This document shows, one piece after another, positions 18,978 through 26,751 of a stretch of 64,000 nt of DNA; position 1 is the stretch's first letter, and every line of letters starts with the position of its first letter. The DNA is from Alphaproteobacteria bacterium (lineage in GTDB: Bacteria; Myxococcota_A; UBA796; GCA-2862545). Position numbers and translations under genes: made by a program. The notes under the pieces are model-generated. The model was not told the DNA's origin, did no database searches, and worked only from the letters and a program-made list of their open reading frames with translations. The stretch covers positions 124,001 to 188,000 of the forward strand of contig JACKEP010000008.1 in NCBI GenBank assembly GCA_020632915.1, written 5' to 3'.

Positions 18978-20717
18978 CGTGACGACGGTGCCGCCGAGGT
19001 GGACGGTGGTGTGCGCCACGACCGGGGTGGTCTCCAGGTCCCAGCGCGTCGTGGTGTTGGCGCTGGCCTCCACCTTCGGGAAGCTGGCGGACGCGATCTC
19101 GACCAGCACCCGCGACCCGGCGGCGAACTGGTGCTCCACCGGCCAGGTGGTGATCTCCACGGCCACGCGCTCGCCGGGGGTGTAGGGCTGGCGCACGCCG
19201 GTGCCGTCGCGCAGCGTGAGCACGGTGTTGCCCTCGCGGACGTGCAGGTCCTGGCCGTCCGCCGTGCGCTCGACGATCCGCACGTTCAGGCCCGTCTCGG
19301 CGACGTCCGTCGAGACGCTGAGGGTGGCGTGCACGGGCCCGGCGATGTGCAGCGGGGCCTCCAGCGGCGTGGTCTGGAACCCGATCATGTCGGCGCGCTT
19401 CGCGCACAGGCCCTTCTGGTCGCGCAGCCCGGGGACTGTGCCGCGGAAGAACGGCAGCACGCCGGCGAGGCTGCCCGCGCCCCCGAGGGACGGGGTGGGA
19501 TCGGCGGGGTCGTAGGTGTAGGTGACGGCGACGTCCTCGGCGCTCGGCGCTCGGGCGAGCGGCGCCACGCAGGCCTCGGCCGGTCCGCGGGTGGGGTAGA
19601 GCGCGAGCGGCGTGGTCGGGGGCGGCCAGCTGTCGTAGGTGGCCCACGTCCCCGTGCCGGTGACGTACGAGACCACCTTGCCCTTCGGCCCGACGAGCGG
19701 GGTCCCCTTGAGGTGGTGATCGAGCCAGTCGAGCACGCGGCGGAGCTGGGCCCCGGAGGCGTCGGTGGTGCCGGCGTCGCTCACGCCCGGCAGGTCGACG
19801 TCGGACGCCACCTGACCCAGGTGGTTCCACGGACCGAGGACCAGCGTGCTCTCGTCGACCGTGGCCAGGCGGCCCCAGGTCTCGAGCTGGGCGCCGAGGA
19901 ACACGTCGCTCCAGCCGCCCATCGACAGCACCGGCACCCGGGTGTTCTCCGGGCTGCGGTACATCGTCTCGTTGGCGCCCTGGTGCCACCACGGATCGGC
20001 CGGGTCCGGGTGGGCCTGCCAGGCGCGGTACCAGGGCACGACGAGCCCGGTGGCGGCCTTGTCGAGGTCGGACCGCGGCCGCACCGACAGGGCCTTGTGG
20101 TAGCGCCCGCCCGAGAAGAACCGCATCCCGCGCTCGGGCATCAGGGTGGTCCACGCCGTGGCGATGTCGTGCCGGAACAGGCCGTGGTCGTAGGCGGCCT
20201 CGTAGGGCTCCACGCCGAACCAGGAGGGCAGGATCGTCTTGACCTGCGGGGGGAGCACGTCGGCCACCGCCCACTGCGTGGCGGCGAGGTAGGACTCACC
20301 GATCAGCGCGACGTGACCGTCGTCCCACGGGCGCCCGACCAGCCACGCCAGCGCGTCGATCCCGTCCTCCCGCTCGTTCACGAACGGGGTCCACGTCCCG
20401 CCGGACTTGCCCTGCCCCCGCGTGGTCTGCCACGCGCAGGCGAAGCCGTACCGCACCAGCAGCTTGCACCGCTGGTCGAGCACCGGCGCCATCGCGTAGG
20501 GCACACGCGTGAACACGACAGGGAACGGGCCCTCGCCCTCCGGCAGGTGCACGCGGGTGAACAGCTCGACGTGGTCGCGCATGGGCACCATCACGTCGAA
20601 GCGCTCGCCGGGGTCGTGGTCGAAGTCGGGCAGGCCGGCCCCCTTGCGCAGCGCGTCCGGGCTCTTCAAGCAGCCCGTGGCCGACAGGGCGAGCAGCAGG
20701 GGCACGACGTGGCGCAT
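18912..20717 (-). CDS. CocE/NonD-family hydrolase lipoprotein
   Basis: A 601-residue X-Pro dipeptidyl-peptidase/cocaine-esterase type alpha/beta hydrolase. The lipobox LSATGC places Cys16 as the anchor. The nucleophile is in ALIGESYLAATQWA (Ser142), and RGQGKSGGTW is the usual strand before it. A C-terminal jelly-roll region includes LEAPLHIAGPVHATLSVSTD. The start ATG 20717 has GGAGG upstream. Probable surface or periplasmic esterase, amidase or dipeptidyl peptidase; the substrate cannot be told. The last 66 bases overlap the aminotransferase gene in the opposite orientation. Confidence 0.9.
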   Translation of the reverse strand: MRHVVPLLLALSATGCLKSPDALRKGAGLPDFDHDPGERFDVMVPMRDHVELFTRVHLPEGEGPFPVVFTRVPYAMAPVLDQRCKLLVRYGFACAWQTTRGQGKSGGTWTPFVNEREDGIDALAWLVGRPWDDGHVALIGESYLAATQWAVADVLPPQVKTILPSWFGVEPYEAAYDHGLFRHDIATAWTTLMPERGMRFFSGGRYHKALSVRPRSDLDKAATGLVVPWYRAWQAHPDPADPWWHQGANETMYRSPENTRVPVLSMGGWSDVFLGAQLETWGRLATVDESTLVLGPWNHLGQVASDVDLPGVSDAGTTDASGAQLRRVLDWLDHHLKGTPLVGPKGKVVSYVTGTGTWATYDSWPPPTTPLALYPTRGPAEACVAPLARAPSAEDVAVTYTYDPADPTPSLGGAGSLAGVLPFFRGTVPGLRDQKGLCAKRADMIGFQTTPLEAPLHIAGPVHATLSVSTDVAETGLNVRIVERTADGQDLHVREGNTVLTLRDGTGVRQPYTPGERVAVEITTWPVEHQFAAGSRVLVEIASASFPKVEASANTTTRWDLETTPVVAHTTVHLGGTVVTLPVVTVPTPAAATFEPGAETP

Positions 20718-20839
20718 GGGGATCCTCCGACGGCGTCGGGTAGCACGCGGCGGCGTGGGCCGTGCGCGGGTCCGCCAGGGGTGACGCGTTGGGGCCGTCA
20801 CGGGGTCCCCCGAATTGGGGTGGGTGTGCTAGCGTGACG

Positions 20840-20854
20840 TGCGCAGTGCGCACG
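20840..20854 (+). promoter_or_regulatory. Palindrome before the regulator gene
   Basis: gtgcgc-agt-gcgcac is a perfect 6-bp inverted repeat ending seven bases before ATG 20861. A second symmetric element, ccccgaattgggg (20808-20820), lies upstream, and TAGCGT at 20830-20835 could be a -10. The layout suits autoregulation by the wHTH protein, but this is unproven. Confidence 0.35.
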
Positions 20855-20860
20855 AGGTGG

Positions 20861-22291
20861 ATGCACGTGACCGGTCCCTCCTGCTTGCATCTGTCCGATC
20901 GACGGGTGGACCTGGCCCGTCGCGCGGTGGTGGGCCCCGGAGGGACCGAGCGGCTGACGCCGCTGGAGCATCGGTTCCTCGTGCGTCTGCTCGAGGCGGG
21001 CGGGCGGACGGTCTCGCGCGCCGCGCTCCTACGGGACGTGTGGGGCTACCACGCCGCCTTGCGCACCCGCGCGGACTCGCTCCTCGTGGTCCGACTGCGC
21101 CGCAAGCTCGAGGTCGATCCCGCGCGCCCGGTGTGCCTGCTCACGGTGACGGGCGTGGGCTACCGGCTGCACCTGTCTGCGACGGAGGACGCTGCGGACG
21201 CCGCGCCCCTGTCCGACGTGGCGTCCCTGCTCGAGCGCGCCCGTCGCGCGTGCATCGGCGACGGCGACGTCGAGGCGTCGACGGTGTGGGAAGCGGCCGA
21301 TCGGCAAGACAGCGTCGACCTGCGCGACGCCTTGTGGCGTGCCGCGGTCGAGCTGGTTGCCCGTCGCGCCGGCCCTCGCTTCGCGCTCGCCGAGCTGCAG
21401 GCGCGCATCGGTCCGCTGCCCGGTGCAGGGGAGTCCGTCGGCGCGCACCGCCTCGCGCTCGGCATGGAAGAGCTGATCCTCAGGGTGTCGCTCGGCGACC
21501 TGGACGCCGCCGAGGCGCTCGCGGAGCGCGTCATGCACCACGCCGCGGTGCGCGGGGACCGGCAGATCCTGGGTGCGTGCCTCGACCGGTGCGCGACCAT
21601 CGCCCGCCGTCGGGGCGACTTCGAGCGGTCGGAGCAGCTGCTCCTCGATGCGCTGTCCCACTGTGCAGAGGACACGCTGGAGGGCGCCAACGCGCTGCAC
21701 AACCTGGGGATGACGCGGCTGCACCTGGGACGCACCGATGAGGCGAGGGGGCCGCTGGACGCTGCGCGGCGTTGCTTCGATCGCTTGGGGGCAGCGGTCG
21801 ACGCCGGGAATGTGGTCGTGTCCACGGCGAGCCTGGCGCTCGACGCGGGGCGCACGGCCGAAGCACACCGACTCGCGGAACAGGCCGCGCAGCAGATGGC
21901 GCGCCATGGGTACGCACGGGCCGAGGTCCATGCCCGCACCGTGGTGGGACTCGCCCACCTGCTGGGTGGCGAACCGGTGGCTGGCGCGGGCGCGTTGAGG
22001 CGGGTGGTCCACCTGTCCGAACGCCATGGCTTCGTGCACGAGTGCGAGACGGCGACCCGCTTTCTGGGCTGCGCACTCGTGCTCTCCGGCCGGTCCGGCG
22101 AGGCCGTGCCCCTCTGGCGGGACGCCGCGCGCAGGTCGCCGGACGACCGGATGGTCGCCCGGTGGCTCGCCCGGGAGACGGGCGCGCCCGTGCCGCCGCC
22201 GCCCCCCCTGGCGGCCGGCCTGCGCGCCCGTCTCGATCTCGCCGTGGATCGGATGCTGACCTCCCGCGTCCGCCCTCCGATCCCGACCTGA
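20861..22291 (+). CDS. Winged-helix (OmpR-type) regulator with TPR-like repeats
   Basis: A 476-residue protein. Residues ~5-105 form an OmpR/PhoB-type winged helix: LTPLEHRFLVRLLEAGGR, SRAALLRDVWG, then the recognition helix region RTRADSLLVVRLRRKLE and the wing TVTGVGYRL. The rest is helical, with TPR-like repeats such as EGANALHNLGMTRLHLGRTDEA. There is no receiver domain, so it is not a classical response regulator. The plan resembles SARP/AfsR-like activators that sense through TPRs. ATG 20861 has GAGGTGG just upstream. It is convergent with the RTX gene (10-base gap), which may or may not be its target. Confidence 0.85.
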   Translation: MHVTGPSCLHLSDRRVDLARRAVVGPGGTERLTPLEHRFLVRLLEAGGRTVSRAALLRDVWGYHAALRTRADSLLVVRLRRKLEVDPARPVCLLTVTGVGYRLHLSATEDAADAAPLSDVASLLERARRACIGDGDVEASTVWEAADRQDSVDLRDALWRAAVELVARRAGPRFALAELQARIGPLPGAGESVGAHRLALGMEELILRVSLGDLDAAEALAERVMHHAAVRGDRQILGACLDRCATIARRRGDFERSEQLLLDALSHCAEDTLEGANALHNLGMTRLHLGRTDEARGPLDAARRCFDRLGAAVDAGNVVVSTASLALDAGRTAEAHRLAEQAAQQMARHGYARAEVHARTVVGLAHLLGGEPVAGAGALRRVVHLSERHGFVHECETATRFLGCALVLSGRSGEAVPLWRDAARRSPDDRMVARWLARETGAPVPPPPPLAAGLRARLDLAVDRMLTSRVRPPIPT

Positions 22292-22301
22292 CGCGTCGCC
22301 G

Positions 22302-23945
22302 TCAGAGGCTGCAGAGGCTCCAGAACGTCGCGGACCCGCCGTCCCAGGGGAGGTCCTGGATGCACGAGTGGCCGGCGTTGCCGTCGCCGAACGGCGCCAC
22401 GCTGCCGAGGTCGTCCTGGAAGTGGGAGAAGCCGGAGCAGTGGTCGTTCGGCCCGTTCGGGGGCTGTGCGACCTCACTCTGTCGGGGCGTCTCCGCGAGG
22501 TACAGCGGCTCGTTGTTGGCGTCCACGCCGGAGAGTGCGTGCAACAGGTGGTCGGCGCCCGTGCCGCCCACGTAGAGGTCGCGCTCCATGCCGCCGCACA
22601 GGATGTCGTCGTCCTGACCACCGTACAGGTCGTCGTCGCCGTCGCCGCCAGCCAGCTCGTCGTTGCCGTAGCCGCCCTCCAGGTAGTCGTTGCCGTCCCC
22701 GCCGCTCAGCAGATCGTCGTTGGTCCTCCCGTACAGGTGGTCGGCGTCGGCCTCGCCGAGCAGGAGATCCTTGCCTTCTGCGCCGTAGAGCCAGTCATCG
22801 CCGTCCCCGCCGCGGAGCACGTTCTGGTCGTCCGGGTCGTCCCCGGAGTCGTCGTCCACGCCGGCGTACAGGTAGTCGACGTCGCCGGCGCCATCGATCG
22901 TGTCGCTTCCGGCGTCGCCGTACAGCTGATCGCGGTCGTCGCCGCCGTCGAGGGTGTCGTTCCCCTCGCCGCCGTGGATCACGTCGTCGCCTTCGTTGCC
23001 GTGCAGGTCGTCCGAACCGCCCTGACCGTCCATGATGTCCGCGCCGAGTTCGCCGAACAGGGTGTCGGCACCGTCGCACGGCTCGGCCCACGTCCAGTTG
23101 TAGCTGCCGCCGTCTCCATCCATGGTGTCGTCGCCCGAGACGGCGGGACCGGAGGGACTGAGGTCGCCGAAGAGCGTGTCGTCGTTGCAACCGCCCGCCA
23201 TCGTGTCGTCGCCCTCGCCGCCCGCGAGGATGTCGTCGCCCGGACCACCGTCCAGGTCGTCCGCGAGGTCGGGGTACGAGCCCGGCGAGCTCTTGGGGAT
23301 GCAGAGGTCCTCGAAGCGCTGCCGCCACGTGGTGTAGCCGGCGGTGAAGCTGGGCGTGACGAACTGGCCGCCGATCAGGCAGTCGTCACCGCGGTTGCCG
23401 TAGATGACGTCCGCGTCGGAGCCGCCGACGAGCACCTCGTACAGCTCGTCCCCGGGTGCATCGCTGCCGTGGATGACGTCGTTGCCGCGCTTGGCCTGCA
23501 CCACCACCAGCAGCGGGTTCGATCCGACCGTCGGACGAAGGTCGTTGCCCACCGGTGTGGACCCGGTGTCGTCCTCGGTGAGCCACACCGTGTTGTCGAC
23601 CGAGCCGAGCTTGAGCTGGATGATCGTGATCTCGTCGCTGGGATCCTCGACCACCACGCAGCGCTGGCTGAACGCCGACGTGGTGCCGGTGTGGAAGACG
23701 TACTTGTCGTAGTCGGTGTGGGTGAAGGCGTAGATCGTGGGCTCCACGGTCGTCCACGTGGCGGTGACCATCCACTCGCCCGTCCCGATCTGGGAGACGC
23801 TCAGGCCGCTCGTGCTGGCGCCGTAGAGGGAGGACGGCACCTGGTCACCGCTCTGGCAGGCGCGGGTGTACGGCGTCGCCATCGCGGTGGACGACAGGCC
23901 CAGCGCCAACACCGACACCAGGAACGGACTCGGGACTCGTCGCAT
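22302..23945 (-). CDS. Secreted RTX-type calcium-binding repeat protein
   Basis: A 547-residue exported protein with an N-terminal signal peptide (LVSVLALGLSSTAMATP), started at ATG 23945 behind GGAGGT. After a ~140-residue beta-rich N-domain, residues ~165-490 hold many GGxGxDxUx nonapeptides (GGEGDDTMAGG, GNEGDDVIHGGEGNDTLDGG, GGYGNDELAGGDGDDDLYGG), which form a calcium-loaded parallel beta-roll. Several pairs of Cys flank the repeats (DDCLIGG, ILCGG, SLCSL), unusual for type I secreted RTX proteins and consistent with export through a Sec signal. No toxin or protease domain is visible. Likely a surface or matrix protein. Confidence 0.9.
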   Translation of the reverse strand: MRRVPSPFLVSVLALGLSSTAMATPYTRACQSGDQVPSSLYGASTSGLSVSQIGTGEWMVTATWTTVEPTIYAFTHTDYDKYVFHTGTTSAFSQRCVVVEDPSDEITIIQLKLGSVDNTVWLTEDDTGSTPVGNDLRPTVGSNPLLVVVQAKRGNDVIHGSDAPGDELYEVLVGGSDADVIYGNRGDDCLIGGQFVTPSFTAGYTTWRQRFEDLCIPKSSPGSYPDLADDLDGGPGDDILAGGEGDDTMAGGCNDDTLFGDLSPSGPAVSGDDTMDGDGGSYNWTWAEPCDGADTLFGELGADIMDGQGGSDDLHGNEGDDVIHGGEGNDTLDGGDDRDQLYGDAGSDTIDGAGDVDYLYAGVDDDSGDDPDDQNVLRGGDGDDWLYGAEGKDLLLGEADADHLYGRTNDDLLSGGDGNDYLEGGYGNDELAGGDGDDDLYGGQDDDILCGGMERDLYVGGTGADHLLHALSGVDANNEPLYLAETPRQSEVAQPPNGPNDHCSGFSHFQDDLGSVAPFGDGNAGHSCIQDLPWDGGSATFWSLCSL

Positions 23946-24121
23946 GCAGCACCTCCATGGGGTTTGGACTGCATGCGGACCGTAGGATCGGGATGCCTGC
24001 AACAGGTGCATCATCCGAGACGCGCGGGAGAGTGGCGGATGGACGAGCACTTGTCGGGGAACGGTGACCCGACCCGATGCACTGTGCCGGGCGGTGTATC
24101 AGACCGTTGCAGCGCGCCCGT

Positions 24122-24949
24122 TCATCCCCGCGCGCGCAGCCGCGCCTTCGCCGCCCGTCCGCGTCGCTCCAGCCAGGGCCGCAGCGCCCGCGCGAGGCCC
24201 GGGAACAGGTAGGTCACCGTGGTGAGCCGGCCGGACAACGCGGGGATGCACACCTCGTCCGCACCGCCGCGCGCGGCGTCGACCACCACGGCGGCGACCG
24301 CGTCGGCGGTCGACAGGGGCTGGCTGAACGTGAGGTCGGAGACGCTGTCGAGGTCGTCCATGATGAAGCCGGTGTCCACCGGGCCCGGGTTGACGACCGC
24401 CACCCGCACGCCCGAGCCGCGCAGCTCCTCGGCGAGCGCCAGCGACAGGAACCGCAGCCCGGCCTTCGTCGACGAGTAGGTGGCGCTGTTCGGCAGCGGC
24501 ACGCAGCCGGCGAGGCTGGCCACCTGCACCACCGCACCCACCGGGGAAGCCTGCAGGTAGGGCAGCGCCGCCCGGGTGAGCACGAGCGGGCCGCGCAGGT
24601 TGACGTCGACCATCTGGCCCAGCCCGCGGGCGTCGTGATCGGCGAACGGACCCCGCAGGTGCATGCCGGCGTTGTTGACGACCACGTCCAGGCGGCCGAA
24701 GTGCTGGGTGGCCTCGTCGATCACGCGCAGGCAGGCGTCGACGTCGCCGACGTCCGCGGGGATCACGAGCGGCGGTGCGCCGAAGCCGCCGAGGTCGCGC
24801 AGCTCGGTGGCGAGGGCGTCGAGGGCGGGGCGTCCACGGGCGACCAGCACCAGGTTCGCGCCCTCACGGGCGAAGCGCCGGGCCACGGCGGCGCCGATGC
24901 CCGCCGAAGCGCCGGTGACGAGGACGGTGGCACCGCGCAGGTCGGTCAT
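24122..24949 (-). CDS. SDR-family short-chain dehydrogenase
   Basis: A 275-residue classical short-chain dehydrogenase. The cofactor motif TGASAGIG is at 12-19, NNAG at 92-95, and the catalytic residues are S145, Y158 and K162 (YSSTK). R38 after the second strand (VLVARGRPA) suggests NADP preference. GAGG precedes ATG 24949. The C-terminus is basic (LERRGRAAKARLRARG) and may contact a membrane or acidic partner. The substrate is unknown; short-chain dehydrogenases of this size often act on fatty-acyl or steroid-like ketones. Divergent from the cytochrome c gene, with an 85-base spacer. Confidence 0.92.
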   Translation of the reverse strand: MTDLRGATVLVTGASAGIGAAVARRFAREGANLVLVARGRPALDALATELRDLGGFGAPPLVIPADVGDVDACLRVIDEATQHFGRLDVVVNNAGMHLRGPFADHDARGLGQMVDVNLRGPLVLTRAALPYLQASPVGAVVQVASLAGCVPLPNSATYSSTKAGLRFLSLALAEELRGSGVRVAVVNPGPVDTGFIMDDLDSVSDLTFSQPLSTADAVAAVVVDAARGGADEVCIPALSGRLTTVTYLFPGLARALRPWLERRGRAAKARLRARG

Positions 24950-25034
24950 GGGGCCTCACGAAGGGACGGGGAGGGCTGGCGTAGCACGTCCCACGCGCAG
25001 CGCGGTACAGACGGTCCCGTCGAGGAGGTCGACC

Positions 25035-25406
25035 GTGCACGTGCTCCGGCTCGCTCTGCCCACCGTCGCGGTGGCCGTCGTGGTGGCCTGTGGTCCCGCG
25101 CGGGAGCCCGACGCCGCGCTCGCGTTGACGGGCGATGTCGCCAGGGGCCAGGCCCAGTACCAGATGGTGTGTGCGCGGTGTCACGGCGCCAACGGCTTCG
25201 GCATGCTGCAGACGCCCGCGCTGGCCTACACCGTGTCGTCCCACGACGACCGCACCGTCGTCAGCGCGATGATCCGGGGACGGGGCGGCATGGGGGCGCA
25301 GGACGTCACCGACCAGCAGGCCGCCGACATCCTGGCGTGGCTGCGTGCCACCTGGCCCACACCCGAGGCCGCGAAGACGCCGCCGGTCGCGACGCCTCCG
25401 CCGTGA
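25035..25406 (+). CDS. Small cytochrome c lipoprotein
   Basis: A 123-residue monohaem cytochrome c. GTG 25035 follows GGAGG. The lipobox VVACG puts Cys19 as the lipid anchor. The haem site is CARCH (46-50), and RGGMGAQ (M86) is the likely distal ligand. The tail is Pro-rich. It is probably a membrane-tethered periplasmic electron carrier. The stop codon lies within a palindrome shared with the convergent ilvC stop. Confidence 0.9.
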   Translation: MHVLRLALPTVAVAVVVACGPAREPDAALALTGDVARGQAQYQMVCARCHGANGFGMLQTPALAYTVSSHDDRTVVSAMIRGRGGMGAQDVTDQQAADILAWLRATWPTPEAAKTPPVATPPP

Positions 25407-25424
25407 TCCCGCCGCCGGGGATCA
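25404..25424. terminator. Palindrome covering both convergent stop codons
   Basis: TGATCCC (25404-25410) and GGGATCA (25418-25424) are perfect inverted repeats with a 7-base loop. The left arm contains the cytochrome stop and the right arm the ilvC stop. It could act on both strands, but no T tract follows. Confidence 0.4.
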
Positions 25425-26432
25425 GGTGCCGGGCACCCGCTTGGGGTGCACGAACGGCATCATCGACCGCAGCTCCACCCCCACCCGCTCGAGGAGCTGG
25501 TCGCGCTCGGCGATCTGGGTGGCGTGGTAGTTCGGGCGCCCGGCGGCGTCCTCGCCGATCCAGGCCTTGGCGAACGTGCCGTCCTGGATCTCGCCCAGGA
25601 TGCGCTTCATCTCGGCGCGCGTGGCGTCGGTGATGATGCGCGGGCCGGAGACGTAGTCGCCCTGCTCGGCCGTGTCGGAGATCGAGTAGCGCATGTACGA
25701 CAGGCCGCCCTGGTACATCAGGTCGACGATGAGCTTGAGCTCGTGCAGGCACTCGAAGTAGGCGATCTCGGGCTGGTAGCCCGCCTCCACCAGGGTCTGG
25801 AAGCCGGCCTTGACCAGCTCCGACGCGCCGCCGCAGAGCACGGCCTGCTCGCCGAACAGGTCGGTCTCGGTCTCCTCGGAGAACGTCGTGGTGAGCACGC
25901 CGGCCCGCGCGCCGCCGATGGCGGACGCGTAGGCGAGGGCCTGGGCGTCGGCCTGCCCGGAGGCGTCCTGGTGGACCGCGAGCAGGCACGGCACGCCGCC
26001 GCCCTCCTGGAAGGTCTCGCGCACGCGGTGGCCGGGGCCCTTGGGGGCGACCATCGACACGTCGACGTCGGCGGGGGGCACGATGGTGCCGAACCGGATG
26101 TTGAAGCCGTGGGCGAACATCAGCGTGTCGCCGGCCTTCAGGTTCGGGGCGATGTGCTCGGCGTAGAGCGTGGCCTGCGTGGTGTCGGGGGCAAGCACCA
26201 TGATGACGTCGGCGTGGGCGGCCGCTTCGGACAGGCCCATCACGCGGAGGCCGGCGGCCTCGGCGGCGGCGCGGCTGCTGCTGTCGGGACGCAGGCCGAC
26301 GACCACGTCGACCCCGCTGTCCTTGAGGTTGAGGGCGTGGGCGTGCCCCTGGCTGCCGTAGCCGAGGATCGCCACCTTCCTGCGTCGGATGAGGGCGAGG
26401 TCGGCGTCGGCGTCGTAGCGGATCTGGGCCAT
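25422..26432 (-). CDS. ilvC: Ketol-acid reductoisomerase (class I)
   Basis: Converts acetolactate or acetohydroxybutyrate to the dihydroxy acids with NADPH and Mg2+. 336 residues, the short class I length. The Rossmann motif GYGSQGHAHALNLKDSG is at 24-40. Catalytic elements include MVAPKGPGHRVRETF, DLFGEQAVLCGG, ETLVEAGYQPE-like and ECLHELKLIVDLMYQGG with acidic metal ligands. AGGAG before ATG 26432 supports the start. It is the last gene of ilvB-ilvN-ilvC, 30 bases after ilvN, so it should be under the ilv leader attenuator. Confidence 0.98.
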   Translation of the reverse strand: MAQIRYDADADLALIRRRKVAILGYGSQGHAHALNLKDSGVDVVVGLRPDSSSRAAAEAAGLRVMGLSEAAAHADVIMVLAPDTTQATLYAEHIAPNLKAGDTLMFAHGFNIRFGTIVPPADVDVSMVAPKGPGHRVRETFQEGGGVPCLLAVHQDASGQADAQALAYASAIGGARAGVLTTTFSEETETDLFGEQAVLCGGASELVKAGFQTLVEAGYQPEIAYFECLHELKLIVDLMYQGGLSYMRYSISDTAEQGDYVSGPRIITDATRAEMKRILGEIQDGTFAKAWIGEDAAGRPNYHATQIAERDQLLERVGVELRSMMPFVHPKRVPGT

Positions 26433-26462
26433 CGGGCGGGTGCTCCTGGTGCGGGGGACGGG

Positions 26463-26744
26463 TCAGGCGGCCCGGGTGCGGGCCTGGAGGGTGGCGACGG
26501 CGGGCGCCGCCGCGGTGTCGGCGATCTCGACGGCGGCGACGTCGTGGAGTCGCGCGAGGTTGGGCAGCACGCGCTCGGACGGCGGGCACGTGGCGTCGAA
26601 GGCCACCACGAGGCGCCGCAGGCCCTGGTCGTCGGTGGCGCCGACGCTGAGCGTGAGGATGGTGAAGCCCTTGCGGCGGCAGACGTTGAGCAGGCGCTCC
26701 AGGGAGCCGGCGCGCTCGTGCAGGTCGATCACGTAGGTGTTCAT
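26463..26744 (-). CDS. ilvN: Acetolactate synthase small regulatory subunit, short type
   Basis: A 93-residue ACT-domain protein (DLHERAGSLERLLNVCRRKGF at its start, cut here as DLHERAGSLERLLNV) that should bind Val and regulate the large subunit IlvB. The length matches E. coli-type short IlvN/IlvM, not the ~160-residue two-domain form common in other bacteria. It starts seven bases after the ilvB stop, with GAGGAG inside the ilvB end, so coupling is likely. The short form may mean weaker or different feedback control. Confidence 0.93.
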   Translation of the reverse strand: MNTYVIDLHERAGSLERLLNVCRRKGFTILTLSVGATDDQGLRRLVVAFDATCPPSERVLPNLARLHDVAAVEIADTAAAPAVATLQARTRAA

Positions 26745-26751
26745 GGCGCGC

